From the NCBI RefSeq assembly GCF_022605725.1, contig NC_065554.1, positions 18,743,100 to 18,807,099 of the forward strand: DNA of 64,000 nt, written 5' to 3'. The translations under genes and the position numbers were made by a program. Shown piece after piece: positions 1 through 9,563 of this stretch. Position 1 is the stretch's first letter, and each line of letters opens with the position of its first letter. The notes beneath the pieces are model-generated. The model did not search any database and was not told the DNA's origin. It saw nothing but the letters and a program-made list of their open reading frames with translations. Source of the DNA: Anthonomus grandis grandis. Lineage: Eukaryota; Arthropoda; Insecta; Coleoptera; Curculionidae.

Positions 1-690
1 TGTATAATTTTCTTACAATTTTAAAATTTCCGACAATATTATTGGAATTGATTCACGCAATTCGATATACATAGAGATTAAATAGCAAATTTTGTACCTT
101 CAAGTCTCAAAAATTAGCGGTTTTGGTTGGGTAAAATCCTGTAAAAATTTGTTAAATAAGAGCCCCAGTAAAAAAATATCCAATACCAGTCTGATTTCGA
201 TAGTAGGCCTCCACTCGGCTCCGTGCGCTTTATGGACCCCGTCCTCGAAACTTTGTTCTCGCCGGCGTGCAATGTAAATTTTTCGACGACCGACGTCCTC
301 GTATATCGGATAAGTTCGCCGATTGTTTGGCTAATAATCGTCGCACCGGTCTTTTTCTGGCACGGTTCTTTTTTTTCCTCGATTTTCTTCACGCCATAAT
401 TTACCGTAAAAAAGACGCGGCCGTCGACACGGTTTGATTTGACATGCGCGGCCACCCGCACACACATAAAAAGGCAAAAAAAAAATATTTTTTTTTTAAA
501 TCTGATGTGGGCTAAATGTGGTCTCATAAAGTGGAAATAAGTATAAATAACTCCGTTTTGAAAAACTACATTTTGGCCTAGACAATTTTAAAAATACAAA
601 TTTCTTTGAGACATTTATTTTTATCCCATTAATCTCTTTTTAATATTATTTTTTTGTAGTAATAATTTTAAAAGTTGTATAAATAGGAAT
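1..690. other. No gene seen; GC-richer stretch inside AT-rich DNA
   Basis: Mostly AT-rich sequence. Positions 190-470 are clearly richer in G+C and CpG than their surroundings and carry a 137-codon open frame on the minus strand that matches no family I know. It may be unique, non-repeat host DNA such as a regulatory element, but nothing in it proves function. Confidence 0.3.
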
Positions 691-691
691 T

Positions 692-1440
692 TTGAATTAC
701 GCGGCATTTTTTTTTATCGCACTAGGTCAAAACAAAAATAAAAAGAATAATGTAAATAGTTTGCAATTAGTAGCCATGGAAAGATATAGGCTCAAACAAC
801 AAATTATTGTTATTAAAACATACTACAAATATAAAGAATGTTTTACGGAAACAGTTCGTAAATTACGTGGCATTCAGCAAAATGATTCTGTCGTGCACGT
901 AAAGACACCAGTGCGGCACTGTATTAGTCGCTCTGTTGAAAGCATTGCCGCAGTGCATGAAAGTATTGGCAAGAGTCCTTTGCACATTTCAAATAAACAT
1001 TTCTCATCGAATTCCACAAAAGAGTTTCATTTTCTTGCTTATAAGATTCAATTGACTAAAGCATTAAAGGCATTGGAACATGCTGCAGGCCGTACATATT
1101 CTTCTTGGGCATTGCAAAAACAACAAATAGATGTCGATTTTTCGAAGGACAGGTGGAGCAATTGGACTGTACTTCTTCAAGGAGGAGGCAGAAAATGCAG
1201 TTACCGTGAACAACGAGCGCTACCGTAACATCACTGAATTTGTATGGCCTCAATTGGATGGTATGGATAAGTAAGGTATGTAATGCTAAGAGGATGGTGC
1301 GACATGTCACACTACATGCAAAGCTATTTAATTTTTGCAAGGAAAGTTTTGCAGTCGTGTCATTTTACAAAATGGAGAACACAATTGGTCCGCAAGATTG
1401 TACGATTTAACACCTTGTGATTTCTTTCTTTGAGGTTTTT
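692..1440 (+). pseudogene. Mariner-like transposase relic (family A, MERY-type N-terminus), internally deleted
   Basis: A cut-and-paste DNA transposase relic of the Tc1/mariner superfamily. The natural start is probably the ATG at 776, in a good context (agccatgga), giving a protein that begins MERYRLKQQI, an N-terminal helix-turn-helix start I recognise from insect mariner-like families. The HTH part is readable to about 1140 (KTPVRH, IAAVHES, LAYKIQLT). It then jumps from DFSK directly into GGAIGLYFF in another frame, so the segment with the first catalytic Asp is deleted. Further on, with frame changes, come NAVTVNNERYRNITEF, then DGATCH with the second Asp, and DLTPCDFFL with the third. 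I count 41 residues between these last two Asps, with one stop among them. No terminal inverted repeats were identified. Dead copy; family assignment is firm, subfamily is not. Confidence 0.8.
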
Positions 1441-1984
1441 TTTAGATCCTTTTTTTAGGCCAAACAACATTTCCAAAATAAATTATGACTTTCATTCCAC
1501 TTTTAATTAAAATGTGAGTTCTTATGGGGTACCCTTTATTTAGTAGAATATTGTTCACATGCATTTTTAAAAAAATGAATTTCTCTAATAGAAGTTTTCA
1601 TGAAAATGTAGAAAATCATAATATTTATTTATTGTACTAGACATTTTTAGGTTCTCTAGTCAGCTTTAGGCCAATGCTTTCATGTTTATTCGAGGCAATT
1701 TGAATTTTCCATACAAAAAAGTCAGAAACTAAAGCATACTTTTTTTAGAGAACACTAAATTGGAGCATGAAGACTTTTTGAGTTATTTATTTGCGATAAT
1801 ATTATAAAATAAAAAAAATTACATATTTTATTTTGTTTGCCATTTTTAGACAAAAAATTAATTTGTTCTGGAGTAAAAGGCATTTTTCAAGCTTAAGAAG
1901 ACCAGATCATAAAACTTTTGAATTTTTTTTTTCATTATACAAGAGAAAAGGGTCGAGTTTCCTCTGCTGACATTCGCGTTAAGA
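1441..1984. other. AT-rich spacer, nothing recognised
   Basis: AT-rich sequence between two transposase relics. I see no open frame, RNA gene or repeat that I can name; it may be untranslated sequence or flanks of the neighbouring elements. Confidence 0.3.
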
Positions 1985-2760
1985 GAATTCAAAATAAACC
2001 TTTGACAAATAAATTTTTGGATATTGTGCGAGATCCTAAAACAAGTGTTTAAATAATAGGTGCTTTAAGAATGTCAGTATCATGTGTATGGCGTATGCTT
2101 TACAAAGAAAATTTATACCCCTATTATATTCAATAGATACAAATATAGCTAACAGGAGACCAGGTATCTAGGGTTGCTTTTTTGCACTGGATGCAAGCGC
2201 ATAGGACGCTTTCCTGAATCCTGTTAACTGATGATTCCCAATTTACGCGAGATGGTGTTTTTGATACATGAAATTCTCATGTGTGGGCTATCAAAAATCC
2301 ACAGTCCATTAGGCAGGGTTATTCCCAACAAAAATTTGCACTCAATATTTTGTGTCGCCTTATTTGTAATTCCTTAATCACTCCCTATGTATTTTAGCAA
2401 CACTTAAATAGTGCTGTTTTTTAGAGTTTTTACGAAACCTTTTGCCTGGTTTTCTGCTAGATAATGTATCTTTACAAAGGATGTATTTCTAGCATGATAA
2501 TGCTCCAGGACATAAATTGGTGTGGATATAAAGGAGCATCTAGACAATCAATTTCCAAATCGTTGAATCAGGCGAGGTGGGTCCATTGCTTGTGCGCCAA
2601 GATCCCCTGACTTAAACACATTAGGCTAATTTTGGTGGGGTTATTTAACAGAAAAGGTTTATAATCATTTATTCGAATACAGGCAGCAATTAACTGACCG
2701 CCTAAATACCTATTGCGCTGAAGTTAGCATTAACATATTTGTTAAAAACTGCACTTAGAT
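1985..2760 (+). pseudogene. Heavily decayed mariner-like transposase relic
   Basis: No long frame survives, but a patchwork of frames gives the family's landmarks in order. TDDSQFTRDGVF (about 2228-2262) carries the first catalytic Asp, followed by HVWAIKNPQSIRQG. FQHDNAPGH (about 2495-2515) carries the second Asp. RRGG, then PRSPDLNTLG (about 2570-2630), and WWGYLTEKVY follow. In PRSPDLNTLG the residue expected to be the third Asp reads as Gly. Several stops and frameshifts interrupt it. It resembles the DUF4817-type copies at 4781 and 24187 more than the MERY-type copy upstream. An old, non-functional copy. Confidence 0.65.
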
Positions 2761-4078
2761 TTGCAAAAACGCAATAGAAAGTGCGTAAATTCTAGTGGAA
2801 TGCATTTTGAAAATTTACTGTAAAAAATCTTTGATTTTTTTCACTCATAATATATTCGTAATATTTTGATATGTTTGATTTTGCTAAACAGTTAACCTAC
2901 TATTACTTTATGTGAATTATTCAATAAATAATTAAACGCCTAAAAAAGTATCATAGTAAAAAAATGTAAAATCCAACCTTATAAAATAAAGCAATTTTTT
3001 TGTTTTAACGATTTTATTGCAAAAATCAGAAAAGTATAGACATAATAAAATAAATGCAATAAAAGTTTGTAAAAAATTACAAAATACTCAATTTATATTT
3101 TTTGTTTATCAACTTCTGCGGGAGTGTTCAAATCATTTTTTCGTCTTATTTTGTTCATAATTTATTATATGACTTCTAGTTTTTAACTTCTTATACGGAA
3201 ACTTTGATTTAATTATTTAAGTTAGTTCAAGTGAAGAAACTATTCCAAAAATTAAGTTTACGTAGGGCAACATCTTTCAATAACAAATCACCATCTTAGT
3301 TACATTGCTCCTTCCAGCCTACTACCCACCTGCTTAAAGCAACTATTCTAGAAAATTGCGTTATCAAATAAATATTTTAAATACTGGTTAATTAATTTTT
3401 CCCTAACCTAAGCTCTGCTCAGCCAAATCTTAGAAACTGATTCTGTTTCCACTGCCCACCTGCTGAAAGAAACCATGTCGTGTCTAAAAAAGGCAAAAGT
3501 GTACGCGTCCGTCCGTCCGTCCAGAAATTAAGTTCACATCGGTTCATGTTTTTCGATAACAAATCACCATTTTAAATGCAGGCGCTATATATCACGCGCT
3601 TGTATTTTGTCAGAATTAATAGGCCATTTATTCAGTTTTGTTTCTCGTAATCTCGACGGGGAAAGTGCCGAAGAAATTCTAACATTTTTACGGCGAGCTT
3701 GTTAGTCTTTTCTACTATTCCATCGCTCATTCATAAATAACTAATTTAAACTTTTCCACTACCATTTAATTATCCGGCGTTATTTATTGCCTGTTGGCAC
3801 TTTGGTAAAGAATTTATTGTTTATTTAATTATGTACATTGATGCGAATTATTAATTTATCGGTTAAGGTAATTAAATAGTCACAAATATATTGGCGATAA
3901 AGGTGAATTTTTAACCAGGATGTTAATCCTAAAAACTTTATTGACCTTTTTAAATACTTTGATACATTTCTAATATATATTTTTTTGTTTCAAACAAAAA
4001 CCATTATTTACGTGCAATAGGTTATAATACTTGAGTCTAAGTTTATTTAAAAAAATATTTACAGATAAATTTCCTATA
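2761..4078. other. Gene-free stretch with a partial local duplication and a GTCC microsatellite
   Basis: No coding signal. About 3246-3350 and 3425-3590 share diverged segments: an AATTAAGTT block followed by ATAACAAATCACCAT, and a CCACCTGCT block followed by AAACCAT or AACTATT. This indicates an old partial tandem duplication. A short (GTCC)n run lies at about 3505-3522. Confidence 0.35.
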
Positions 4079-4780
4079 CAGGGTGGTCCGGTTTCGATGG
4101 CGGAAAATTAAATGGCCGACGGAGAACGGAAAAATAATGAGTTTGCTATTATAAATAATATTCGAAAAATGATTCGTTAAAAAATTACAGGGTGTCAAAA
4201 TTCTAATTAAAAAAATCAATTTTTTTTATTTTTCTTAAACCACTTTAGATATTTTAATGAAATTTGGCACGTTTAGACAGTTAATCAGGACGCATCTTCT
4301 TGTGCAAAAATTAATCATTTTATTTACCAGTGGCGTGAGTGCGAGCCGATCTTCATACAATTTTAATTAAAAAAATGATGCGCCACTGTTTTTTTTTTAA
4401 TTTCTTTTTTTTACAAAATCCTTGTTTAGTTTAGAATAAAAAATATCTCTTTACTTTTTGTCGTACGACACACTGTTTGCGAGTAAAAAAATAAATTTTT
4501 ATAAATGCTGATTTTTTTTTATTAAACAAAAAATATAAAAATACTAAATTTATTTAAAGACTAAATTATTTTGTTGGGTTCTAAAAAAAACACAAGAATC
4601 TGGATTCCGAAATTCAAATAAATAATGAATATAATAATGCCGGCAAGAAGGCAATGCATGCATAAAACAAAAGACGGTTTGTTTGTATTTTATTATGACA
4701 GTTAATTATTTAAGTATGTCAAATTATTGCGTTGGTTAACTTATTAATTTTGCTATTGTTTGTTAAAAGTATTGTGAAAA

Positions 4781-5553
4781 ATGCGCTTTTCAAGTAATGA
4801 ATACGCTGATATTCATTTTGGTTATGGATTTTGTGATGGAAATGCGGAAGCGGCAGTTCGTGAATATCGAAGTCGGTATCCAAATAGAAGAATTCCAGAT
4901 GCTCGCGTGTTCATTAGAACGCATCAAAATTTTAGGAACTTTGGTCTACGTGGTAATAATGAACAATACCGCAACCAGAGAAATAATAATGAAAATCGTG
5001 TACTGCGCACATTTGATAATAATCCATTGTCATATCAATTATGTTTGGGCACAACAGAATCCTCACGCAATTCGGCCAAGATCGTTTCAAAATAAATTTT
5101 CCCTTAATGTTTGGTTGGGCGTTATTCGTGATAATGTTTGTGGTCCGCATTTTCTACCTCCAAGGCTAAACTCGCAACTATTTCTGGAGTTTTTAAATAA
5201 TAGTCTGCCGGACTACATTGAGGATTTACCCATTAATTTGAATTTAACCATTAACATGAAAGTTGGATACAACTGGATGGAGCCCCCCACATTTTGAAAT
5301 AGGTGTAAGAAACTGGCTTAATAATAATTACCCTCGAAGGTGGATTGGCCGGCTAGGGAGGAATGATATTAATGATCAAAATAATATTGGACCAATACCC
5401 TGGCCACCCAGGTCACCGGATCTTAATCCACTAGATTTTTACGTTTGGGGAAACATTAAGGATAAAGTTTACGCAAATCCCGTATATAACAGAAAGGAAT
5501 TAATCTTAAGAATTCAGGAAGCATGTAATGACATGCAAAATCAAAATTTTGTG
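4781..5553 (+). pseudogene. DUF4817-type mariner transposase, internally deleted and frameshifted
   Basis: The ATG at 4781 opens a DUF4817-like helix-turn-helix region (residues 1-60: EYADIHFGYGFCDGNAEAAV, YRSRYPNRRIPD, RVF). After FDNNP the frame jumps into WAQQNPHAIRP, so roughly 100 residues including the first catalytic Asp are missing. The rest is read in two frames. FSLNVWLGVIRDN and LPPRLNSQLF lead to LDG with the second Asp. A one-base loss in the run of C at about 5284 shifts the frame into PPHFEIGVRNW, RRWIGR and PRSPDLNPLDFYVWG with the third Asp. An 11-residue in-frame insertion (RNDINDQNNIG) lies between the catalytic Asps, making the spacing 52 instead of 41. Dead copy. Confidence 0.8.
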
Positions 5554-5587
5554 ATATATATATATATATATATATCTATATATTAAT
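5554..5587. repeat. (TA)n microsatellite
   Basis: A near-perfect TA dinucleotide run that replaces the expected C-terminal coding end of the transposase just upstream. Either the element was truncated here or the run expanded at the break. Confidence 0.9.
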
Positions 5588-5933
5588 AATAATCAAACAT
5601 TTTAACATTTTAACGATTGCAGCATTTCATTCACTTAATTACATCCAACTTTCAGTATTAAATTATGGAAAAGTATGGTTGAAAAATTGTAATTCAGTTT
5701 CTCGTTTATTCATCTCTAGCCATTTAGCCAACCTCGATATAGATGTGAAATGTGATCAAATTAACGTAAACTATAAATAAATCTAAAGCAATCATTTTGT
5801 ACCTCTACATGCGATCTTTGCTCTTCAGATCAATATAAAATCCATCAAGAGTTTTTTTTAGTATATGTGTTGGTATATAAAACTACCAGTGAAAATCCCA
5901 AGTAATAATATATCCAATAATATCCAAGTAATA

Positions 5934-5975
5934 TACAAAAATAAATTTTCACTTGGGTGAAAATTTATTTTTGTA
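5934..5975. repeat. Perfect 19-bp inverted repeat with 4-nt spacer
   Basis: Positions 5934-5952 and 5957-5975 are exact reverse complements, separated by TTGG. The arms are AT-rich (TACAAAAATAAATTTTCAC). It could be the tip of a palindromic MITE or a cruciform-forming sequence; no coding or RNA role is evident. Confidence 0.9.
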
Positions 5976-6129
5976 CTATATTTTTTAAATGTTTTGTAAA
6001 TATTAATCGAATATCAACAATAACTCCTAAGATTTGTGTACTATCAAGAAATTATATTTTTGAATTATTTTTAATAATATTAAAGTTATTCTTTAAAAAC
6101 TCGCTGCTTTTATTATTACTAAAAACCGT

Positions 6130-6490
6130 AACAAGAGATTTTGTGTTGCTTAGAAAATAAGCATAAAAATTTGAGTATTATCAGTATACTTATTAATACA
6201 AATTTCAACATCGTTCAGATTATCCGTATCAAAGCACATCTAGATTTACGTGTCGTCTGCAAAAGCCTAAATTTTATAAAAGTTTTTTTATTTAGGGATG
6301 TAAAATTAATACCTGAGGAACACCGGATGCTATAGTTGCTCTATCAGGAAAAGCATTCTTGAAGGCTTGGATGAATGGACTGAAATTTATCGTTATAAAA
6401 ACCATAATATCGTTTGGCTACCAATAAATGATTTGATGTATGACATGAATGACAGTATCAAATGCCTTCAAAAAGTCTAATAAAACTTAA
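6130..6490 (-). pseudogene. LINE reverse transcriptase scrap (minus strand)
   Basis: Read on the minus strand with frame changes, three reverse transcriptase landmarks appear in the right order: LLDFLKAFDTVIH-like sequence (motif A, about 6440-6475), ASGVPQ (motif B, about 6325), and AFADDT (motif C, about 6245-6262). Stops are frequent. No endonuclease or ORF1 is attached, so this is a short decayed fragment of a CR1/jockey-type non-LTR retrotransposon. Confidence 0.6.
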
Positions 6491-6954
6491 ATTTCACTCA
6501 CTTTTACTAATAAACTACCAAAATTTGATATTTTAGGTAGTGGTTTATCTACCTGAATAATACTGAATTTAATTCTTAATTAATACTAACTCGATTTGAA
6601 GTGTTATTTTTCTTAACTAAATAGACATGATACATACGTATGATAAAGTCTGATTTAATTACAATCCTTAATAATATTAATTCTTGAGATCCTAAAAAAA
6701 TTCCAAAAAGTAGAATTTTTGCAAATTTTTGAATTTCTCTCACATTTATACCACATTTAATTTTTTTATTGCAGCCTTAATTAGTTTTTTACTATTCAAT
6801 ACATATATTTTTGTAACATTTTTTTTATTTTTCTTTACTAAATTTTCTTTTTAATTACTACTAAAATCTACTTGAAATGTTAATTTTGTTACATAGTCAT
6901 ACCTAATTCATACAAAAAATATTACGACCAAAAACAAAATGATATTTTTAAGGA
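6491..6954. other. AT-rich spacer, nothing recognised
   Basis: Low-complexity AT-rich DNA between two LINE scraps of opposite orientation. No feature can be supported. Confidence 0.3.
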
Positions 6955-7240
6955 CATTGTGCACAGCACTGTGTGTATTTATTGACCTTAAAAAAGCATT
7001 TGGTACAGTTTGTTATAAAAAACTGAAAGAAGAATGGAACTTGGAATTTGAATGAGTTGAGTATCTGGAAAACTGAAGTCAGTTTGTGGAAGTGTCAAAT
7101 GTAGGTATCAGGAGTAGTCTGAGGGCTGTCACATAGAGCGTACTTGAGCTTCTTTTATTTAATCTTTATGTTAAGGACTTGTTGAAATAGGCGTGTCAAG
7201 GTATAGATTTTGTAAATGATTAGTTTTTGTTGTCAGTAGA
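6955..7240 (+). pseudogene. LINE reverse transcriptase scrap (plus strand)
   Basis: Translation shows CVFIDLKKAFGTV (motif A, near 6980), a GIRSSL and LLLFNLYVKDL region where motif B normally sits, and DFVND near 7205 where the YADD motif is expected. Stops and shifts are present. The fragment is too short and decayed to place in a clade beyond non-LTR retrotransposon. Confidence 0.5.
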
Positions 7241-8074
7241 CAGGAGAAGAACCACGGTACATCTCCGACCAAATAAAAAAAACACAGCTGTTGTTTTCTT
7301 AATGTAATCTATATATATTGATTAAAAGCAATTATTGTATTGCCAATTTTCTAATCACAACTGACCTATGGCCTCACAGGTTGAGAAGGTGTGAGGATAT
7401 CCTAATTTGAAAATATCCAATAATAGCTACTAATTTTTAATAAAGATAGACTGTGCCTAACTTAAAATCATTAGAAACAAACAGAAAGTTTATATATTAT
7501 GAGAGAACTTAATTAAGTTAAAGAATTAGATTAACTTTTTACAACTGATTTAATGAGTAAAAGAAGAAAAAATAAGTCTGCAGTCAATCTGTTACTTACA
7601 CAACACCCGTAAAAAATAAAATGAAATATCCTTTATAAAGGAAGAAATTGGACAAAAGAATTTTAATAATTCTTGCTAGGTGCAACTGAAAACATGGCTC
7701 TATAGTATAGATAGTTTAGAAATAAGAAATATATGTATGCGAAAATAACCTGATATTAGTGAGCAAACCAACCCAAATCCGACCATATATCCTTATATGT
7801 GATATAACTTCGAATATGTAATAATAACCAAGATTACCAAATGTGACAGTAGTTAACGTTAAATTTTTCAGAAACTTGATTTGATTTGGAAAATTTTGCG
7901 CATTAAATTGGTTTACTAAAGGTCTTAATCATGTTGAATTATTATTTGGTTTGCGGTCGTACTTGGTTAATAATGACTTAAATTAGTTGTTGAGTCTATT
8001 TTAGTGAGTTAGATTTATATTATCAAGCATTCTACAGATCGCTCTGCTTAATTAAGAGCTTTTTAAATATTCTA
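7241..8074. other. AT-rich spacer, nothing recognised
   Basis: No open frame, repeat boundary or RNA gene that I can support. Confidence 0.3.
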
Positions 8075-8250
8075 AAATAGGGATCCAATCAAATTATATT
8101 ATAGCTGGAGACTTCAATGTATATTTTGGCGAGAACAATAATAGTGATAGCCTGTTACTAATGGATGCAACGCTAAACACGCAAATAATGAACCAAACTA
8201 GGAATGATTACTACTTGAATTATATTTTTGTAAATCTAAAATCTAATCGA
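8075..8250 (+). pseudogene. LINE apurinic endonuclease fragment
   Basis: One continuous frame without its own start reads IIAGDFNVYFGEN, then LLLMDATLNTQ, then LNYIFVNLK. GDFN and the LDxIF-like box are landmarks of the APE-type endonuclease domain at the N-terminal end of LINE ORF2. No reverse transcriptase follows in order: the plus-strand RT scrap lies upstream, at 6955. This is therefore a separate or rearranged fragment. Confidence 0.6.
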
Positions 8251-8409
8251 TAAAGGTCTTAAAGTTAGTTAATCTGACGATAAACCTTAAATTATCAACA
8301 ACCAACAATAAACATTAGAACATTAAAAAGCTAGAATTAGCATTGCCGTGGGACTATGAGCAGTTTGTTTTCTTGCAACATGTCTGATGCAGTGACGCCA
8401 AATGCTTGT

Positions 8410-9005
8410 GTAGAATTGGCAAAAAAACACTTTATAATGTCACAAAAATTTGTCACTTATTTTGACAGGCCAAAAACAATAATACTGTTGCTTGTTAATA
8501 AAATATGAATCATTTTTTAATAAAATATGATAAGATACTCTATAAAGAAGTTAATATTCACAAAGTTTAGTGAATGCAGATAACGTATATTAAAGAAAAA
8601 GGCAACAACATCGCAACGCCACTCGATCACATTGTTGATTCCACCGACACCAGGAATCTTTACCAGTGGCGTCGTCAAAAAATATTTATATGATAAATAT
8701 TTATTAATAATAGATTATGCTTTAAATGATAAGCAATATTACCATTTATGAATTCTATGCGTTTTTTAACGTACTTTATTAGAGTAAAGGTATATACCTA
8801 TCTAATAAAAAGCAGTTTTATGGAAATTGGATATTTTATAATTATTATAGATTTCTTAATAAGTTTTTATTTAGGCTAATTTCTATTCTATTTTTTTGTT
8901 GACGGTTCTTCCTTGATATGATGTTATGACAGTATCGGTATTTAGTTGCGAAAAGATATAAAGAATAATTAATCAGCTTAAATCGCCTTTTTCTTATGGT
9001 ACAGC
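8410..9005 (-). repeat. Unclassified dispersed repeat, copy B
   Basis: The reverse complement of this segment matches 59640-60262 over most of its length. Shared landmarks are the AACGTACTTTATTAGAG block, the ACATCGCAACGCC / GGCGTTGCAATGT block, the GATAACGTATATTA / TAATATACGTTATC block, and the AAAAAGGCGATTTAAGC block. No coding frame or terminal repeat identifies its class. Confidence 0.75.
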
Positions 9006-9563
9006 ACAAAAGGCACAAGTGTTTACCATCGTAGCAGTTTACAACTCAAATAAGATATTTATTATTATTATATAAGATATATAATGTTCATCATTTCTAA
9101 AAGTTCTATTATTTTACGATAGTTTACCGCTAATAAGAACTCTTATTTGCTTATAAACATTTTCTATATTTAGGTCGTCTAAAATAATCAAATTAAAAAA
9201 TAGCAAAACATCGATTTTTTTTGTCACACTTCTGACTAATTTTAAATCCTGAATTTAATTCTACGCACCCTAGACTGAAAAATCATGAAACTGTGAAAAA
9301 TAATTTTATTTATTTATTTATTTAGCAGTTTATTTCCAACAGGCTAAGCCCAGTTACAGGAAAATCTACAATTAATGTTTTAAAAGTGTAAACAAGTATT
9401 AAATTACTATAAATTAAATAACAAAAAGAAAGAAAAATAAGGAAAACTTAAATTACTATAGTAACATCATGTATATATCAAAATTAAAGCAGATGTAAAT
9501 TAACATTAGAATGAACAAAGAAAGGGATTCATGGGACAAGGGAAAAAAGGAAAAGAAAAGGAA

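Larger units (their letters stand above)
4079..5587 (+). mobile_element. Mariner-like element with CAGGGTGG terminus, 3' end truncated
   Basis: The left end is TA then CAGGGTGGTCCGGTTTCG, starting at 4079. A second CAGGGTG lies inside at 4198, 119 bp from the terminus. This parallels the subterminal repeat in the element at 23524, where the spacing is 110 bp. About 580 bp of non-coding sequence separate this region from the transposase start at 4781. No matching right inverted repeat was found; similarity stops at the TA dinucleotide run at 5554, so the right end is lost or replaced. The element belongs with the other DUF4817-type mariners in the window. Confidence 0.7.

Noticed and set aside
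114..527. 137-codon open frame on the minus strand
   Set aside because: No recognisable domain; lysine-rich stretches come from A/T runs. No start context or splice signals supporting a gene.
3246..3590. Possible tandem repeat
   Set aside because: Only two partial, diverged copies; too little to call an array.
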